Shown here: piece after piece, positions 56,506 through 64,000 of the stretch
Layout of the letters: every line of letters begins with the position of its first letter
How positions within the stretch are numbered: position 1 is the first letter of the stretch
Assembly: GCA_020846745.1 (NCBI GenBank)
Contig: JADLDI010000008.1
Span: 1-64,000, forward strand
Origin: Bryobacterales bacterium
Lineage (GTDB): Bacteria; Acidobacteriota; Terriglobia; Bryobacterales; Bryobacteraceae
Direction of reading: 5' to 3'
DNA length: 64,000 bases
Position numbers and translations under genes: made by a program
Notes under the pieces: generated by a model
Databases searched by the model: none
What the model was told of the DNA's origin: nothing
Seen by the model: the letters and a program-made list of their open reading frames with translations, nothing else

Positions 56506-57627
56506 TCAGTGATCGACGCGATAGCGCTTCAGCGCGGCTTCGTCCAACTCAACACCCAGCCCTGGTTTGTCCGGCGCGTGCATGCGGCCGTTCAGGAACA
56601 CCAAACCTTCGGCCAGCAGATCGTGTTCATACGCCAGCGGACCGAGAATATCGCAGGGGAACTCTTCCGCTCCGATCCCCACGCTAGCCGTTGCCAGGTG
56701 AGCCATCGCCGCCGAAGCGATGCCCATTTCAAGGTTCGAACCGACAGTACACGTCAACCCCGCCGCTTCCGCAACCGCGGCCATCTTGCGAGCAGGACCA
56801 ATGCCGCCGCCCTTGCCCACGTAAACCGACAGGATGTCAGCCGCGCCCGCGCGGGCCAGCGCCATCGCGTCCTGCAGCGTGTAGCAGCTTTCGTCCGCCA
56901 TCACCGGAACCGGCACGTTGCGCCGCACATCCACCATCCACTGCAGGTCCAGCGGGGCCACCGGCTGTTCGGCGAAGTAGATGTTGCAGCTATCGACCAG
57001 GCGCCGGATCGTTTGAATGGCGACGCGCGGGCTCCAGCCGCCGTTTGCATCCACGCCCATCCGGAAGTTCGGACCAACCGCCGCGCGCACAGCCTTTACA
57101 CGTTCGATGTCGGCTTCGGGTTCAATCCCGGTCTTCACCTTCAACGCGGCCAATCCCTTCGACAGGGCGAACTCCGCCAGTTGCGCTGCCCGCGGCGGTT
57201 CCGCACCCGATACCGACATCTTGATCGGCACACCGTTCCGGACAGCGCCGCCCAGCAACCGGTACACCGGCATTCCTGTGGCTTTACCCAAGATGTCCCA
57301 AAGTGCGATCTCCAGGCCGGACTTCGTGAACGGGTGGTTGGCCACGGCACGCCGCATCTTGATCGTCAGCCGTTCGATGTCGCGTGGATCTTCGCCCACC
57401 AGCGCCGGCTCGAGAAAGCTGCGGATCAGGTGCGCCGCGGTGGTTGAATCTTCGCCGGACCAAACAGGCGTACACGACACCTCACCAACGCCGACAATGC
57501 CTTCGCTGGTGTGCACCTTCAGAATCAGGAACGGCGACTCCAGGTGCATGCCGAGCGAGCCGCGAATCTGGAATTCCGGCACAATCGGCACCCGTACCGG
57601 AATCGTCTCAATACGCGTGATCTTCAC
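56506..57627 (-). CDS. Enolase-superfamily enzyme, muconate-lactonising/epimerase-like
   Basis: The 373-residue enzyme begins at GTG 57627, overlapping the RraA-like stop by GTGA. Ligand motifs include LKVKTG (Lys-x-Lys), VDANGG (Asp), AEQPVA (Glu), MADES (Asp-Glu) and a late Lys in VGKGGG. This Lys pair marks the MLE-like subgroup. The substrate is a carboxylic acid, unidentified here; the RraA-like aldolase immediately upstream, and the amidohydrolases, suggest an aromatic- or sugar-acid pathway. It ends the divergon's leftward operon. Confidence 0.78.
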   Translation of the reverse strand: MKITRIETIPVRVPIVPEFQIRGSLGMHLESPFLILKVHTSEGIVGVGEVSCTPVWSGEDSTTAAHLIRSFLEPALVGEDPRDIERLTIKMRRAVANHPFTKSGLEIALWDILGKATGMPVYRLLGGAVRNGVPIKMSVSGAEPPRAAQLAEFALSKGLAALKVKTGIEPEADIERVKAVRAAVGPNFRMGVDANGGWSPRVAIQTIRRLVDSCNIYFAEQPVAPLDLQWMVDVRRNVPVPVMADESCYTLQDAMALARAGAADILSVYVGKGGGIGPARKMAAVAEAAGLTCTVGSNLEMGIASAAMAHLATASVGIGAEEFPCDILGPLAYEHDLLAEGLVFLNGRMHAPDKPGLGVELDEAALKRYRVDH

Positions 57628-58325
57628 AGGACCCCGTACTTCTCGAACACGTCGCGCAGATAAGCGCCCTTCATCAACTCGGCGCGTGAGCCGTCTTCGC
57701 GCTGCACCTTCTCCGTAGCCATCGCGATCACCTCTTTTACGTTGGCCGAAGGGATCACGATCACACCATCGAAGTCCGCGAAGACGAAGTCGCCGGGGTG
57801 AACGATCACCTCGCCGCACTCGACCGGAATGTTGTAAGCGGTCACCAGTCCGCGGCCCATCGAATCCACCGGCTTCATGCCGCGGGCAAACACAGGAAAG
57901 CCGAGCGCTTCGATTTTCGGTACATCGCGGATCAGTCCATCCACCACCGCGCCCCGTGCCCCGCGAGCCTTCGCAGCGGTCGATAGTAACTCGCCCCAGG
58001 GCGCGTTGCGGATCGATCCCTGCGTGCCGCACACCGCCACTTCGCCAGGCAGAAGACTGTCCACCGCCGCGATCTCGATGTCGTATGGATTCTCGGGAAT
58101 GTGATACACATCCGAACACGCGATGGTCCGCGCCCAGCCCGCCACCTTGCACTTGGCGTGCACTGGCCGCAGGTATTCGCGCATCGCCTGGTGGCGAATG
58201 CCTAACTGGTCGAGCGAGTCCGACACGACACCCGTGTACAGGTTCTTCTCAACGAACTCGCAGATTTCGATATCCCAGCGCGGCTGCGCTTCAGGCGATC
58301 CGGTATTGGTCAATAATTGCATCAT
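57624..58325 (-). CDS. RraA-like / 4-hydroxy-4-methyl-2-oxoglutarate aldolase family protein
   Basis: This 233-residue protein has the RraA fold motifs: VVSDSLDQLG near residue 33, PWGELLSTAAKARG and VVDGLIRDV, the Arg-Asp that binds the metal and substrate, and FARGMKP. Such proteins are either HMG/oxaloacetate aldolases or the RNase E inhibitor RraA; the catabolic neighbours favour an aldolase or decarboxylase. GAGGT precedes the start, at ATG 58325 or 58322. The start lies 35 bases inside the upstream enolase-superfamily gene. Confidence 0.75.
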   Translation of the reverse strand: MMQLLTNTGSPEAQPRWDIEICEFVEKNLYTGVVSDSLDQLGIRHQAMREYLRPVHAKCKVAGWARTIACSDVYHIPENPYDIEIAAVDSLLPGEVAVCGTQGSIRNAPWGELLSTAAKARGARGAVVDGLIRDVPKIEALGFPVFARGMKPVDSMGRGLVTAYNIPVECGEVIVHPGDFVFADFDGVIVIPSANVKEVIAMATEKVQREDGSRAELMKGAYLRDVFEKYGVL

Positions 58326-59445
58326 TCACCTCAATGCCGAGACCCGGACCTTCCGGAACGGCAAGATATCCATCCATCATACGCAGCGGCTCTTTCGCGA
58401 GCGCGCGGCTCAGCGGCCCCTGCGACGTGCTGAACTCCACAAACTCCGCCCGGCGCAGAAACGCGCACAGATGGAGCGACGCGGCCGTAAGCAAATCGCT
58501 CGACCACGAGTGCGGAATCACCAGCCGGTTAGCGCGTTCCGCCATGTGCACAATCTTGCGGGCGACCGTGAAGCCGCCGCAGCGCGTCAGATCGGGCTGC
58601 AACACGTCCACCCCGCCTTCCTCGATCAACCGCTGAAAACCCCATTCCGTAGCTTCCTGTTCGCCGCAGGCGATCCGTGTATCCACGGCATCGGCTACTT
58701 TGCGGTACCCGGCATAGTCTTCCGGGTGCAGTAACTCCTCCACCAGGAACGGCTGAAACTGCTCGATCGACTTAACCGTGCGGATCGCTTCCTTAGGTGT
58801 CCGCTCCACAAACCAGCCGGTATCCACTAACAGATCGTTCTTCCCTCCTAAAGCCTCGCGTGCGGCTTCGACTAACTTCACATCGCGCGACGCGTCTTTG
58901 CCGAACACGCCCCAGCCGAACTTTACGGCCGTGAAGCCTTCGTCCAGATACCTCTGGGCGGCTTCCTGCATCGCCTCCGGTGTCGGGCGGAACAGAGTGC
59001 TCGCATAGGCGCGGACCTTACTCCGCCACTTACCGCCCAACAAGATATGGATCGGCTGCCGGTAGAACTTGCCACAGATATCCCACAGCGCGATGTCGAT
59101 CGCGGAGATCGCTTGAATGGCCACGCCGCGGCGGCCGTAGTAGATGCTGCCCCGATACATGCGGTACCAGAGGCGTTCCACTTCGAGCGGGTTCTCGCCG
59201 ATAAGCAGCGTGGCGAGCCCGTCGAAGCACTCCATGCCTTCTTCCTGGCTCCATCGCGGCGCGTCCACACACGCTTTGGCGACGCTGGCACAGGTCTCCA
59301 TGTCGGAGTAACCCGTAATGCCGGCGTCGGTAGTTACTTTGACGATGCCGAGGTAAGTGGGACCTTCGGGCTCTTCAGAGCCGGCCGAGTTGTTATAGAG
59401 CCCTTCTGATTTGAGGACCGCTAACTCAACCCCGGTAATCTTCAC
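58291..59445 (-). CDS. Mandelate racemase/sugar-acid dehydratase-type enolase-superfamily enzyme
   Basis: The 384-residue protein starts with GTG at 59445, overlapping the amidohydrolase stop. Metal and base residues: VKFGWG (Lys), VDTGWF (Asp), VEELLHPED (Glu), CGEQEA (Glu) and a late His in IPHSWSSD. The terminal His marks the mandelate-racemase/gluconate-dehydratase type, different from the MLE-type enzyme two genes downstream. A sugar acid is the likely substrate. Confidence 0.8.
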   Translation of the reverse strand: MKITGVELAVLKSEGLYNNSAGSEEPEGPTYLGIVKVTTDAGITGYSDMETCASVAKACVDAPRWSQEEGMECFDGLATLLIGENPLEVERLWYRMYRGSIYYGRRGVAIQAISAIDIALWDICGKFYRQPIHILLGGKWRSKVRAYASTLFRPTPEAMQEAAQRYLDEGFTAVKFGWGVFGKDASRDVKLVEAAREALGGKNDLLVDTGWFVERTPKEAIRTVKSIEQFQPFLVEELLHPEDYAGYRKVADAVDTRIACGEQEATEWGFQRLIEEGGVDVLQPDLTRCGGFTVARKIVHMAERANRLVIPHSWSSDLLTAASLHLCAFLRRAEFVEFSTSQGPLSRALAKEPLRMMDGYLAVPEGPGLGIEVNDAIIDQYRIA

Positions 59446-60290
59446 GCCTCGATCTCCAGAATCTTCAGCGTGTCGCGATAAAACATCTGCTCCATCTTCT
59501 CCATATTCAGACGAGGGAGCGCGGTGCCCTCGAGCATCTTATTCAGGTTGCGCATGCCGTCGAGGCTCGCCTGCACCGTAGTGAACGGATAGTCGCTCCC
59601 GAACAGCAGCTTGTGCCACACGCCATACTCCTGCAGCAGCATCAGCGAGTGATACAACTGGAATGGCCGGTAATGCAGTGCCGAGCAATCGGAATAGACG
59701 TTCGGATGCTTGCGGATCGTCACCACGCATTCGCCTTCGTAGGGATGGCTTAAGTGCGCCATGATGATCTTCACATCGGGGAACCGGATCGCTACGTCGT
59801 CGATCAGCCGCGGCACCGTGCAATCGAGCGGGGCCTGCGACACGAATGTCGTTCCGGTGTGCAGCAGCACCGGAAGGTTGTGCTTGGTGGCGTACTCCCA
59901 CAGATAGTCATAACGCCGGTCGTTCGGGTACAGTCCCGCATACATCGACAGGATCTTGATGCCCTTCATCCCAAGGTGCCGGTGGCCTTCCACCATCTCC
60001 TCTTGCCAGCCCGGCTGCGTGGGGTCGAGCGACAGGAAGCCAATCAGCTTGTCGGGATGTTGGGCCACGTAATCGGCTACTGCCTTATCGGGCACCCACA
60101 GCCCCGATAGCTTGGCCTTACCGCCGAAAACGATGGTTTTGTCGCAGGTCGTAGCGCCGGCGTGATACTCCTCCCAGCGGACCGTCAGGTCCACCTCCAT
60201 GTCGCCGCGCGCGCGCTTTGCCTGATTCTTGAAATCATCGGAGAAATGCTTGGGGTATTCCCAGTAGTGGCTATGAACGTCGACGAGCAC
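59442..60290 (-). CDS. Amidohydrolase-family TIM-barrel protein (copy 1)
   Basis: The 282-residue protein begins with GTG 60290 (VLVDVHSHYW) and has the HxH metal motif at the N-terminus, a His in LLHTGTTF and an Asp in GSDYPF, the amidohydrolase_2 ligand set. It is homologous to the divergent gene at 60357 (DPTQP, HTGTTF, IIMAHLSHP and GSDYPF versus DPTQP, HQGTTF, IIAHLGHP and GSDFPS). Decarboxylase or lactonase functions are typical; the substrate is unknown. It overlaps the downstream enolase-superfamily gene by GTGA. Confidence 0.78.
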   Translation of the reverse strand: MLVDVHSHYWEYPKHFSDDFKNQAKRARGDMEVDLTVRWEEYHAGATTCDKTIVFGGKAKLSGLWVPDKAVADYVAQHPDKLIGFLSLDPTQPGWQEEMVEGHRHLGMKGIKILSMYAGLYPNDRRYDYLWEYATKHNLPVLLHTGTTFVSQAPLDCTVPRLIDDVAIRFPDVKIIMAHLSHPYEGECVVTIRKHPNVYSDCSALHYRPFQLYHSLMLLQEYGVWHKLLFGSDYPFTTVQASLDGMRNLNKMLEGTALPRLNMEKMEQMFYRDTLKILEIEA

Positions 60291-60309
60291 GAAGGTCAGG
60301 ATAATACGA

Positions 60310-60343
60310 CAGTTGACACGGCGGGTACTCCCGCGATCAACTG
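60310..60343. promoter_or_regulatory. Nested dyad in the amidohydrolase divergent promoter region
   Basis: A perfect 7-bp inverted repeat CAGTTGA (60310-60316) / TCAACTG (60337-60343) encloses an inner GCGGG-TACT-CCCGC hairpin (60321-60334). TTGACA at 60313-60318 overlaps the left arm. It lies in the 66-base gap between the two divergent amidohydrolase starts and looks like an operator controlling both directions. Confidence 0.5.
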
Positions 60344-60356
60344 ACAGGACCAGATT

Positions 60357-61259
60357 ATGAGCGAACGGCCAATCATCGACTGCCATACACACCTGATGTG
60401 GTACCCCGATCACCTGAGCGAACAGTATGCCGAAGAGGCGCTGGCATCGAAACTGGTGAAGCTGAAGCGAAGCGGCGGACTGGCCTATTCGGCCAACCTG
60501 AATAAGCACGTCTACGACTCGAAACCCGAAGACCACTGGCGCGTGTCGGAGAAGGTGCATAAGGTGGTCGTCTTCGGCCTACAGGCGAAGGCCACGGGAA
60601 TCTGGGTGCCGAATGAGATCATCGCCGACTATGCCGCGGCGCATCCCGAAAAGATCGAAGGCTGGGCATCGGTCGATCCGACGCAGCCCGATTGCATCGA
60701 GCAACTGGAGCACTGCGTGAAATCGCTGAAGCTCAAGGGGCTCAAGCTCGGTCCGGTATATCAGCATTTCGATCCGCAGGACCGGCAGTACTGGCCGCTG
60801 TTCAAGAAGGCGCAGGATTTCGGACTGCCCATCATGTGGCACCAGGGCACCACATTCCCCAGTGCGGCCAAGCTCAAATGGGGGCTGCCGCTGCAACTCG
60901 AAGACGTTGCCATGGACTTCCCCGATCTCAAGATGATCATTGCCCACCTGGGGCATCCGTGGGAAACCGATGTCATGGTGCTGATCCGCAAGTGCCCCAA
61001 CGTCTACACGGATATCAGCGCGGTCCACTACCGGCCGTGGCGCTACTGGCAGGCGATGGTCACCGCAATGGAGTACGGCGTGGAACACAAGATCCTGCCG
61101 GGGTCGGACTTCCCGTCAGGCACAATGGACAACATCATTGCGGGACTGCGGAATGTGAACGATCCAGTGGCACGGACCAACCTGCCCAAAATTCCGAAAG
61201 AGGTGCAGGACATGATCCTCTACGAGAACTGGAAAGCTTTCTTCCCTTATTGGGCCTAG
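60357..61259 (+). CDS. Amidohydrolase-family TIM-barrel protein (copy 2)
   Basis: A 300-residue paralogue of the divergent gene: HxH (IDCHTHLM) at the N-terminus, WHQGTTF and IIAHLGHP in the middle and GSDFPS near the C-terminus give the amidohydrolase_2 metal site. It is followed by an MFS transporter after 2 bases, indicating uptake of the substrate. The enzyme is probably a decarboxylase, lactonase or hydrolase of a sugar-acid derivative. Confidence 0.78.
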   Translation: MSERPIIDCHTHLMWYPDHLSEQYAEEALASKLVKLKRSGGLAYSANLNKHVYDSKPEDHWRVSEKVHKVVVFGLQAKATGIWVPNEIIADYAAAHPEKIEGWASVDPTQPDCIEQLEHCVKSLKLKGLKLGPVYQHFDPQDRQYWPLFKKAQDFGLPIMWHQGTTFPSAAKLKWGLPLQLEDVAMDFPDLKMIIAHLGHPWETDVMVLIRKCPNVYTDISAVHYRPWRYWQAMVTAMEYGVEHKILPGSDFPSGTMDNIIAGLRNVNDPVARTNLPKIPKEVQDMILYENWKAFFPYWA

Positions 61260-61261
61260 GC

Positions 61262-62704
61262 ATGATTAAATCCCTGCTCCGTCCGGAATGGCTGCTCATC
61301 GGCTACCTGTGGATCTGCTACATGCTGAACCATGCGGACCGGCAGGTGGTCTATACGCTTTTTCCCGCCCTGCAGAAGGAATTCGGTTTCTCGGACGCCG
61401 TGTTGGGATTGACCGGCTCGCTGTTTCTCTGGGTCTACGGACTAGGGTCGCCGATCGCCGGGATCATGGGCGACCGTTGGTCCAAGGCGAAGATCGTGGT
61501 GGGGAGCCTTGCGGTTTGGAGCGCGTTCACCGTACTTTCAGGCGTATCGCCGACAGGATGGTTTCTCCTCGTATGCCGGGGACTGCTCGGCATTTCGGAG
61601 TGCCTGTTCATGCCGGCCGCCTATGCCCTGATGGCCAATGCGCATCCGCCGGAAACACGGTCGAAGGCAATCGCGATCTTTGCCACCAGCCAGTTGATCG
61701 GCGTAGCCGCGGGCGGTTCGATCAGCGGGTATGTCGCGGAAAACCTGAGCTGGCGGGCGTCGTTCTGGATGCTTGGGGCGTTAGGGTTGCTGTTTGCCCT
61801 TCCGCTGTGGCGCTTCTTAAGCCGCGTTCCGCCTTCTTTTGTCACTGCCGGTAAGGGTGAAACTGCGGAACTGTCGAACCCTCCTCTGGTCATCAACTTC
61901 CGTACCTTTCTTGTCCATGTAGGTTTTGCTGCTGCGGCGGCGGTGATCTCGTCTCTTGCATTCGGAGCACGCGGTGGCCTAGTTTTCATCCCACTTATAG
62001 CGGCTATTTGTCACCGCCATGGTATTGCTTCGGCCGCGATTGCTCCGTTCTCCAGCTTCCTGTCGCTGTTCAGTTGGCGAGCGTTGCGGACCGTGACCAC
62101 CTTCGTCGCCATCGCAACCTTCGGACTTTTCCTGGTTTACAGCTGGCTGCCGACCTTCCTCTATGACAAGTTCTCCTTGGGCATGGCGCGTGCCAGCTTC
62201 GAGGCGAGCGTGTATCCGCAAATCGGCACCGCGCTGGGCCTCCTGGTCGGCGGCACGATAGCCGACCGGCTCTACGCCCGCGGCGTCAAGTCCGCACGGT
62301 TTTGGGTGGTCTTCATCGCCTGCATTGCCGCGGCGCCTTGCATCGTCCTCATCGGTCAAGCCGCCAGTTTGGGAACCACACGGCTGGCTGCCATGGGCTT
62401 TGGGTTCTTCTCGGGGTTCATCGCCGGCAACCAGGCCGCTGCTGCTTTCGATGTCGTTCCGGCTTACCTGCGGGCCTCGACGGTAGGCGTCTTGAATCTG
62501 CTGGGTGCGAGCGTCTCCGGCTTCGGACCGCTGCTGGGCGGGCTGGCGCGGCGCACCATCGGCGTGGACCGCATTATGGGTTTCACCGGAATCCTGTATC
62601 TGGTGGCCGCCATTGTCGTGCTGTACGGCATCAGGAAACACTTCGCGCGCGACTATTGCAAGGCGCTCGAAAACCCGGACGCAAAGGCCGCTTCGGCCAG
62701 GTAG
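61262..62704 (+). CDS. MFS transporter
   Basis: The 480-residue protein has twelve predicted membrane helices and the MFS motif A-like GDRWSKAK after helix 2. N-terminal HADRQVVYTLFP is typical of the ACS/D-galactonate-type anion:cation symporter subfamily that moves sugar acids. It lies two bases after the amidohydrolase. Uptake of a sugar acid or organic acid feeding the divergent enolase-superfamily pathway is inferred. Confidence 0.85.
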   Translation: MIKSLLRPEWLLIGYLWICYMLNHADRQVVYTLFPALQKEFGFSDAVLGLTGSLFLWVYGLGSPIAGIMGDRWSKAKIVVGSLAVWSAFTVLSGVSPTGWFLLVCRGLLGISECLFMPAAYALMANAHPPETRSKAIAIFATSQLIGVAAGGSISGYVAENLSWRASFWMLGALGLLFALPLWRFLSRVPPSFVTAGKGETAELSNPPLVINFRTFLVHVGFAAAAAVISSLAFGARGGLVFIPLIAAICHRHGIASAAIAPFSSFLSLFSWRALRTVTTFVAIATFGLFLVYSWLPTFLYDKFSLGMARASFEASVYPQIGTALGLLVGGTIADRLYARGVKSARFWVVFIACIAAAPCIVLIGQAASLGTTRLAAMGFGFFSGFIAGNQAAAAFDVVPAYLRASTVGVLNLLGASVSGFGPLLGGLARRTIGVDRIMGFTGILYLVAAIVVLYGIRKHFARDYCKALENPDAKAASAR

Positions 62705-62749
62705 TTCCACGGCGCTCATCTTTCGAAAGACTTCTTGATAAAATTCCTC

Positions 62750-62778
62750 TTGACAATAGTTGTTGTAACGTGTATTCT
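62750..62778 (+). promoter_or_regulatory. Promoter of the MarR gene
   Basis: TTGACA at 62750-62755, a 17-base spacer and TATTCT at 62773-62778 form a good sigma-70 promoter. The ATG at 62786 is 7 bases after the -10, so the transcript would be leaderless. An element GTTGTTGTAAC (62759-62769) lies in the spacer and recurs upstream of the YceI gene. Confidence 0.7.
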
Positions 62779-62785
62779 AAGATCG

Positions 62786-63250
62786 ATGAACGGAGCCAAC
62801 GACAAACCGAATCACTCCCGCCGCTCCGCCATCCCCGAAGAGATTGCTTACCTCGACCTCGCCCGAACCGCCGAATTGCTTTCGCACCCTATCGTCATGC
62901 TCCTCAAAACCGAGGACCTCTCGCCCGCGCAGTACAACGTTCTCCGTATCCTTCGCGGGTCGCCTGACGGTCTCACTTGCGGTGAAATCTCCAACCGGAT
63001 GATCACCCGCGACCCCGATATTACCCGGCTGCTCGACCGTTTGGAAAAGCGCAGCCTCATCCTGCGTGCCCGCGATACGAAAGACCGGCGTGTCGTGCTC
63101 ACACGCATCGCGCCTGCCGGGCTCGAGCTCCTGGCCCGGCTCGACGAACCGGTCCGAGCCACTCATCGCAAACTGCTCGGCCACCTCGGCCTCGAACGCC
63201 TGCGCATCTTGACCGATCTGCTGGCCACTTGCCGTCAGGGCCTGGACTGA
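62786..63250 (+). CDS. MarR-family regulator
   Basis: This 154-residue winged-helix regulator has LSPAQYNVLRILRG, the recognition-helix segment ITRLLDRLEKRSLI and the DTKDRRVVL wing typical of MarR. MarR proteins repress genes until a phenolic or oxidant ligand binds. It is followed by yceI-type and pirin genes, a frequent arrangement with MarR control. Its own promoter contains an element also seen 26 bases before the YceI start, fitting autoregulation and control of the operon. Start ATG 62786 is chosen over 62735 because it matches the promoter and the family length. Confidence 0.9.
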   Translation: MNGANDKPNHSRRSAIPEEIAYLDLARTAELLSHPIVMLLKTEDLSPAQYNVLRILRGSPDGLTCGEISNRMITRDPDITRLLDRLEKRSLILRARDTKDRRVVLTRIAPAGLELLARLDEPVRATHRKLLGHLGLERLRILTDLLATCRQGLD

Positions 63251-63272
63251 TTTTCTTTTTGCATCCCAAATG

Positions 63273-63283
63273 GTTGTTGAAAC
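63273..63283 (+). promoter_or_regulatory. Second MarR-type element upstream of the YceI gene
   Basis: GTTGTTGAAAC differs by one base from GTTGTTGTAAC in the marR promoter. In both, three bases separate the element from a TATNNT hexamer (63287-63292 here), so the arrangement looks deliberate. A MarR operator is the likeliest reading. Confidence 0.5.
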
Positions 63284-63308
63284 ATCTATCGTATAAAGGA
63301 TTAAATTT

Positions 63309-63869
63309 ATGACCGCTACCCTATCCACTTCCACCCCTTCCACCACCGCCTGGAATCTCGACCCCGTTCATTCCGTCGCCGAGTTCAAGGTCAAACACAT
63401 GATGATTTCGAACGTCAAAGGACAGTTCACCGGCATCTCCGGCGCCCTGACTTACGACGCCGCCAACCCAGTCAACTCCAGCGTGGAAGCCACCATCGAC
63501 GCCTCCACCATCAACACACGCGACGCTCAGCGTGACGCTCACCTCAAAAGCCCGGACTTCTTCGATGTCGAGCAGTTCCCGGCCCTGCAGTTCCGCTCCA
63601 CCAGCGTCGCAGCCAAGGGCGATGACGAACTGGCTGTTACCGGCGACCTCACCATTCACGGCGTCACCCGCAAAGTGGTCTTCAACGTCGAAGGCCCTAC
63701 CGCTCCCACAACCGATCCCTGGGGCAACACCCGCATCGGTCTCTCCGCCGTCACGAAGATCAACCGCAAAGATTACGGGCTCACCTGGAACGCGGCGCTC
63801 GAAACCGGCGGCATCCTTGTGGGCGAGGAAGTCACCATTACCCTGGATATCCAATTCGTCAAAGCTTGA
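63309..63869 (+). CDS. YceI-family protein
   Basis: This 186-residue protein has the YceI lipocalin-like fold: WNLDPVHSVAEFKVKHM at the start, the DARDAQRDAHLKSPDFFD-like segment near residue 75, and a C-terminal VTITLDIQF strand. No signal peptide is visible, so it is probably cytoplasmic, unlike E. coli YceI. YceI proteins bind polyisoprenoid-like ligands. AAAGGA at 63295-63300 precedes ATG 63309. Confidence 0.9.
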   Translation: MTATLSTSTPSTTAWNLDPVHSVAEFKVKHMMISNVKGQFTGISGALTYDAANPVNSSVEATIDASTINTRDAQRDAHLKSPDFFDVEQFPALQFRSTSVAAKGDDELAVTGDLTIHGVTRKVVFNVEGPTAPTTDPWGNTRIGLSAVTKINRKDYGLTWNAALETGGILVGEEVTITLDIQFVKA

Positions 63870-63896
63870 CGCGATAACTGAAAAAGGAGGAATGAC

Positions 63897-64000
63897 ATGT
63901 CATTACGTCCCGTGAGACAGATCTTGCAGACCAAAGCCACTATGGAAGGCGCGGGAGTCCGCCTCCAGCGTGCCTTCGGGTTCGGCAAAACCAAGGATTT
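63897..64000 (+). CDS. Pirin-family protein, 5' part only
   Basis: A partial frame begins at ATG 63897 with AAAGGAGG at 63883-63890. Its first residues (LRPVRQILQTKATMEGAGV, then FGFGKTKDF) match the N-terminus of pirin (YhhW-like) proteins. Pirins are metal-binding cupins, often quercetinase-like or regulators. The gene continues past the window. It is the third gene of a MarR-YceI-pirin cluster. Confidence 0.8.
   Translation, partial: MSLRPVRQILQTKATMEGAGVRLQRAFGFGKTKD

Overview
The window looks like the chromosome of an Acidobacteriota bacterium of the Bryobacterales / Candidatus Solibacter type. This is inferred from gene content: many Tat-exported Gfo/Idh/MocA oxidoreductases, enolase-superfamily and ThuA proteins in sugar operons, a DUF1501 plus PSD1/DUF1553 pair, PEP-CTERM sorting, high GC, and long runs of genes overlapping by 4 bases. 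No rRNA, tRNA, CRISPR array or prophage was recognised. The left edge (1-117) looks like an insertion-sequence terminus joined to a beheaded TOPRIM/OLD-type gene.

Region 1 (746-15682) is a carbohydrate or uronic-acid utilisation locus. A divergent GH105 hydrolase faces an eleven-gene, tightly coupled plus-strand operon of Gfo/Idh oxidoreductases, a sugar isomerase/epimerase, a tandem ThuA protein, an Asp-box propeller, a toroid-like protein, heparinase II/III, two enolase-superfamily enzymes and a DUF6807 protein. Region 2 (15740-21789) is housekeeping and stress: ArfB ribosome rescue, an NAD-dependent epimerase, an A24 prepilin peptidase, a NarL/NarX-type two-component system, and a probable glucosylglycerate (or mannosylglycerate) pair of phosphatase and synthase.

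Region 3 (21862-51092) is the centrepiece, a predicted extracellular electron transfer and anaerobic oxidation island. A minus-strand operon encodes an OmcA/MtrC-family decaheme cytochrome, a DmsE/MtrA-family decaheme cytochrome, an MtrB/PioB-like outer-membrane barrel, a tetraheme cytochrome and a Crp/Fnr regulator. It diverges from nifJ (pyruvate:ferredoxin oxidoreductase) and its flavin-barrel partner. A second cytochrome operon (42774-46912) encodes a monoheme cytochrome, an orphan receiver-like protein, a small membrane protein, a nine-c-heme plus cytochrome-b quinol oxidoreductase resembling Geobacter CbcL, and a NapC/NirT-type protein resembling ImcH. A sigma-54 activator with a cysteine-rich PAS domain sits beside it. 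The convergent 2-oxoacid:ferredoxin oxidoreductase/CoA-transferase operon would supply reductant. Together these could move electrons from 2-oxoacid oxidation through quinol, the inner membrane and periplasm, and a porin-cytochrome conduit to an external acceptor. Between the two cytochrome operons lie a PEP-CTERM protein, a sugar oxidoreductase/glycosidase pair and an unrecognised membrane/vWA cluster.

Region 4 (51480-64000) holds a VapBC pair, the DUF1501/PSD1 pair, a sugar-acid catabolic divergon (two enolase-superfamily enzymes, an RraA-like aldolase, two paralogous amidohydrolases, an MFS transporter), and a MarR-YceI-pirin cluster cut by the window end. Two or three promoters appear readable, including a shared MarR-type element. 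Most start sites were chosen by ribosome-binding sites or gene overlap; functions rest on motif recognition only, with no database search.
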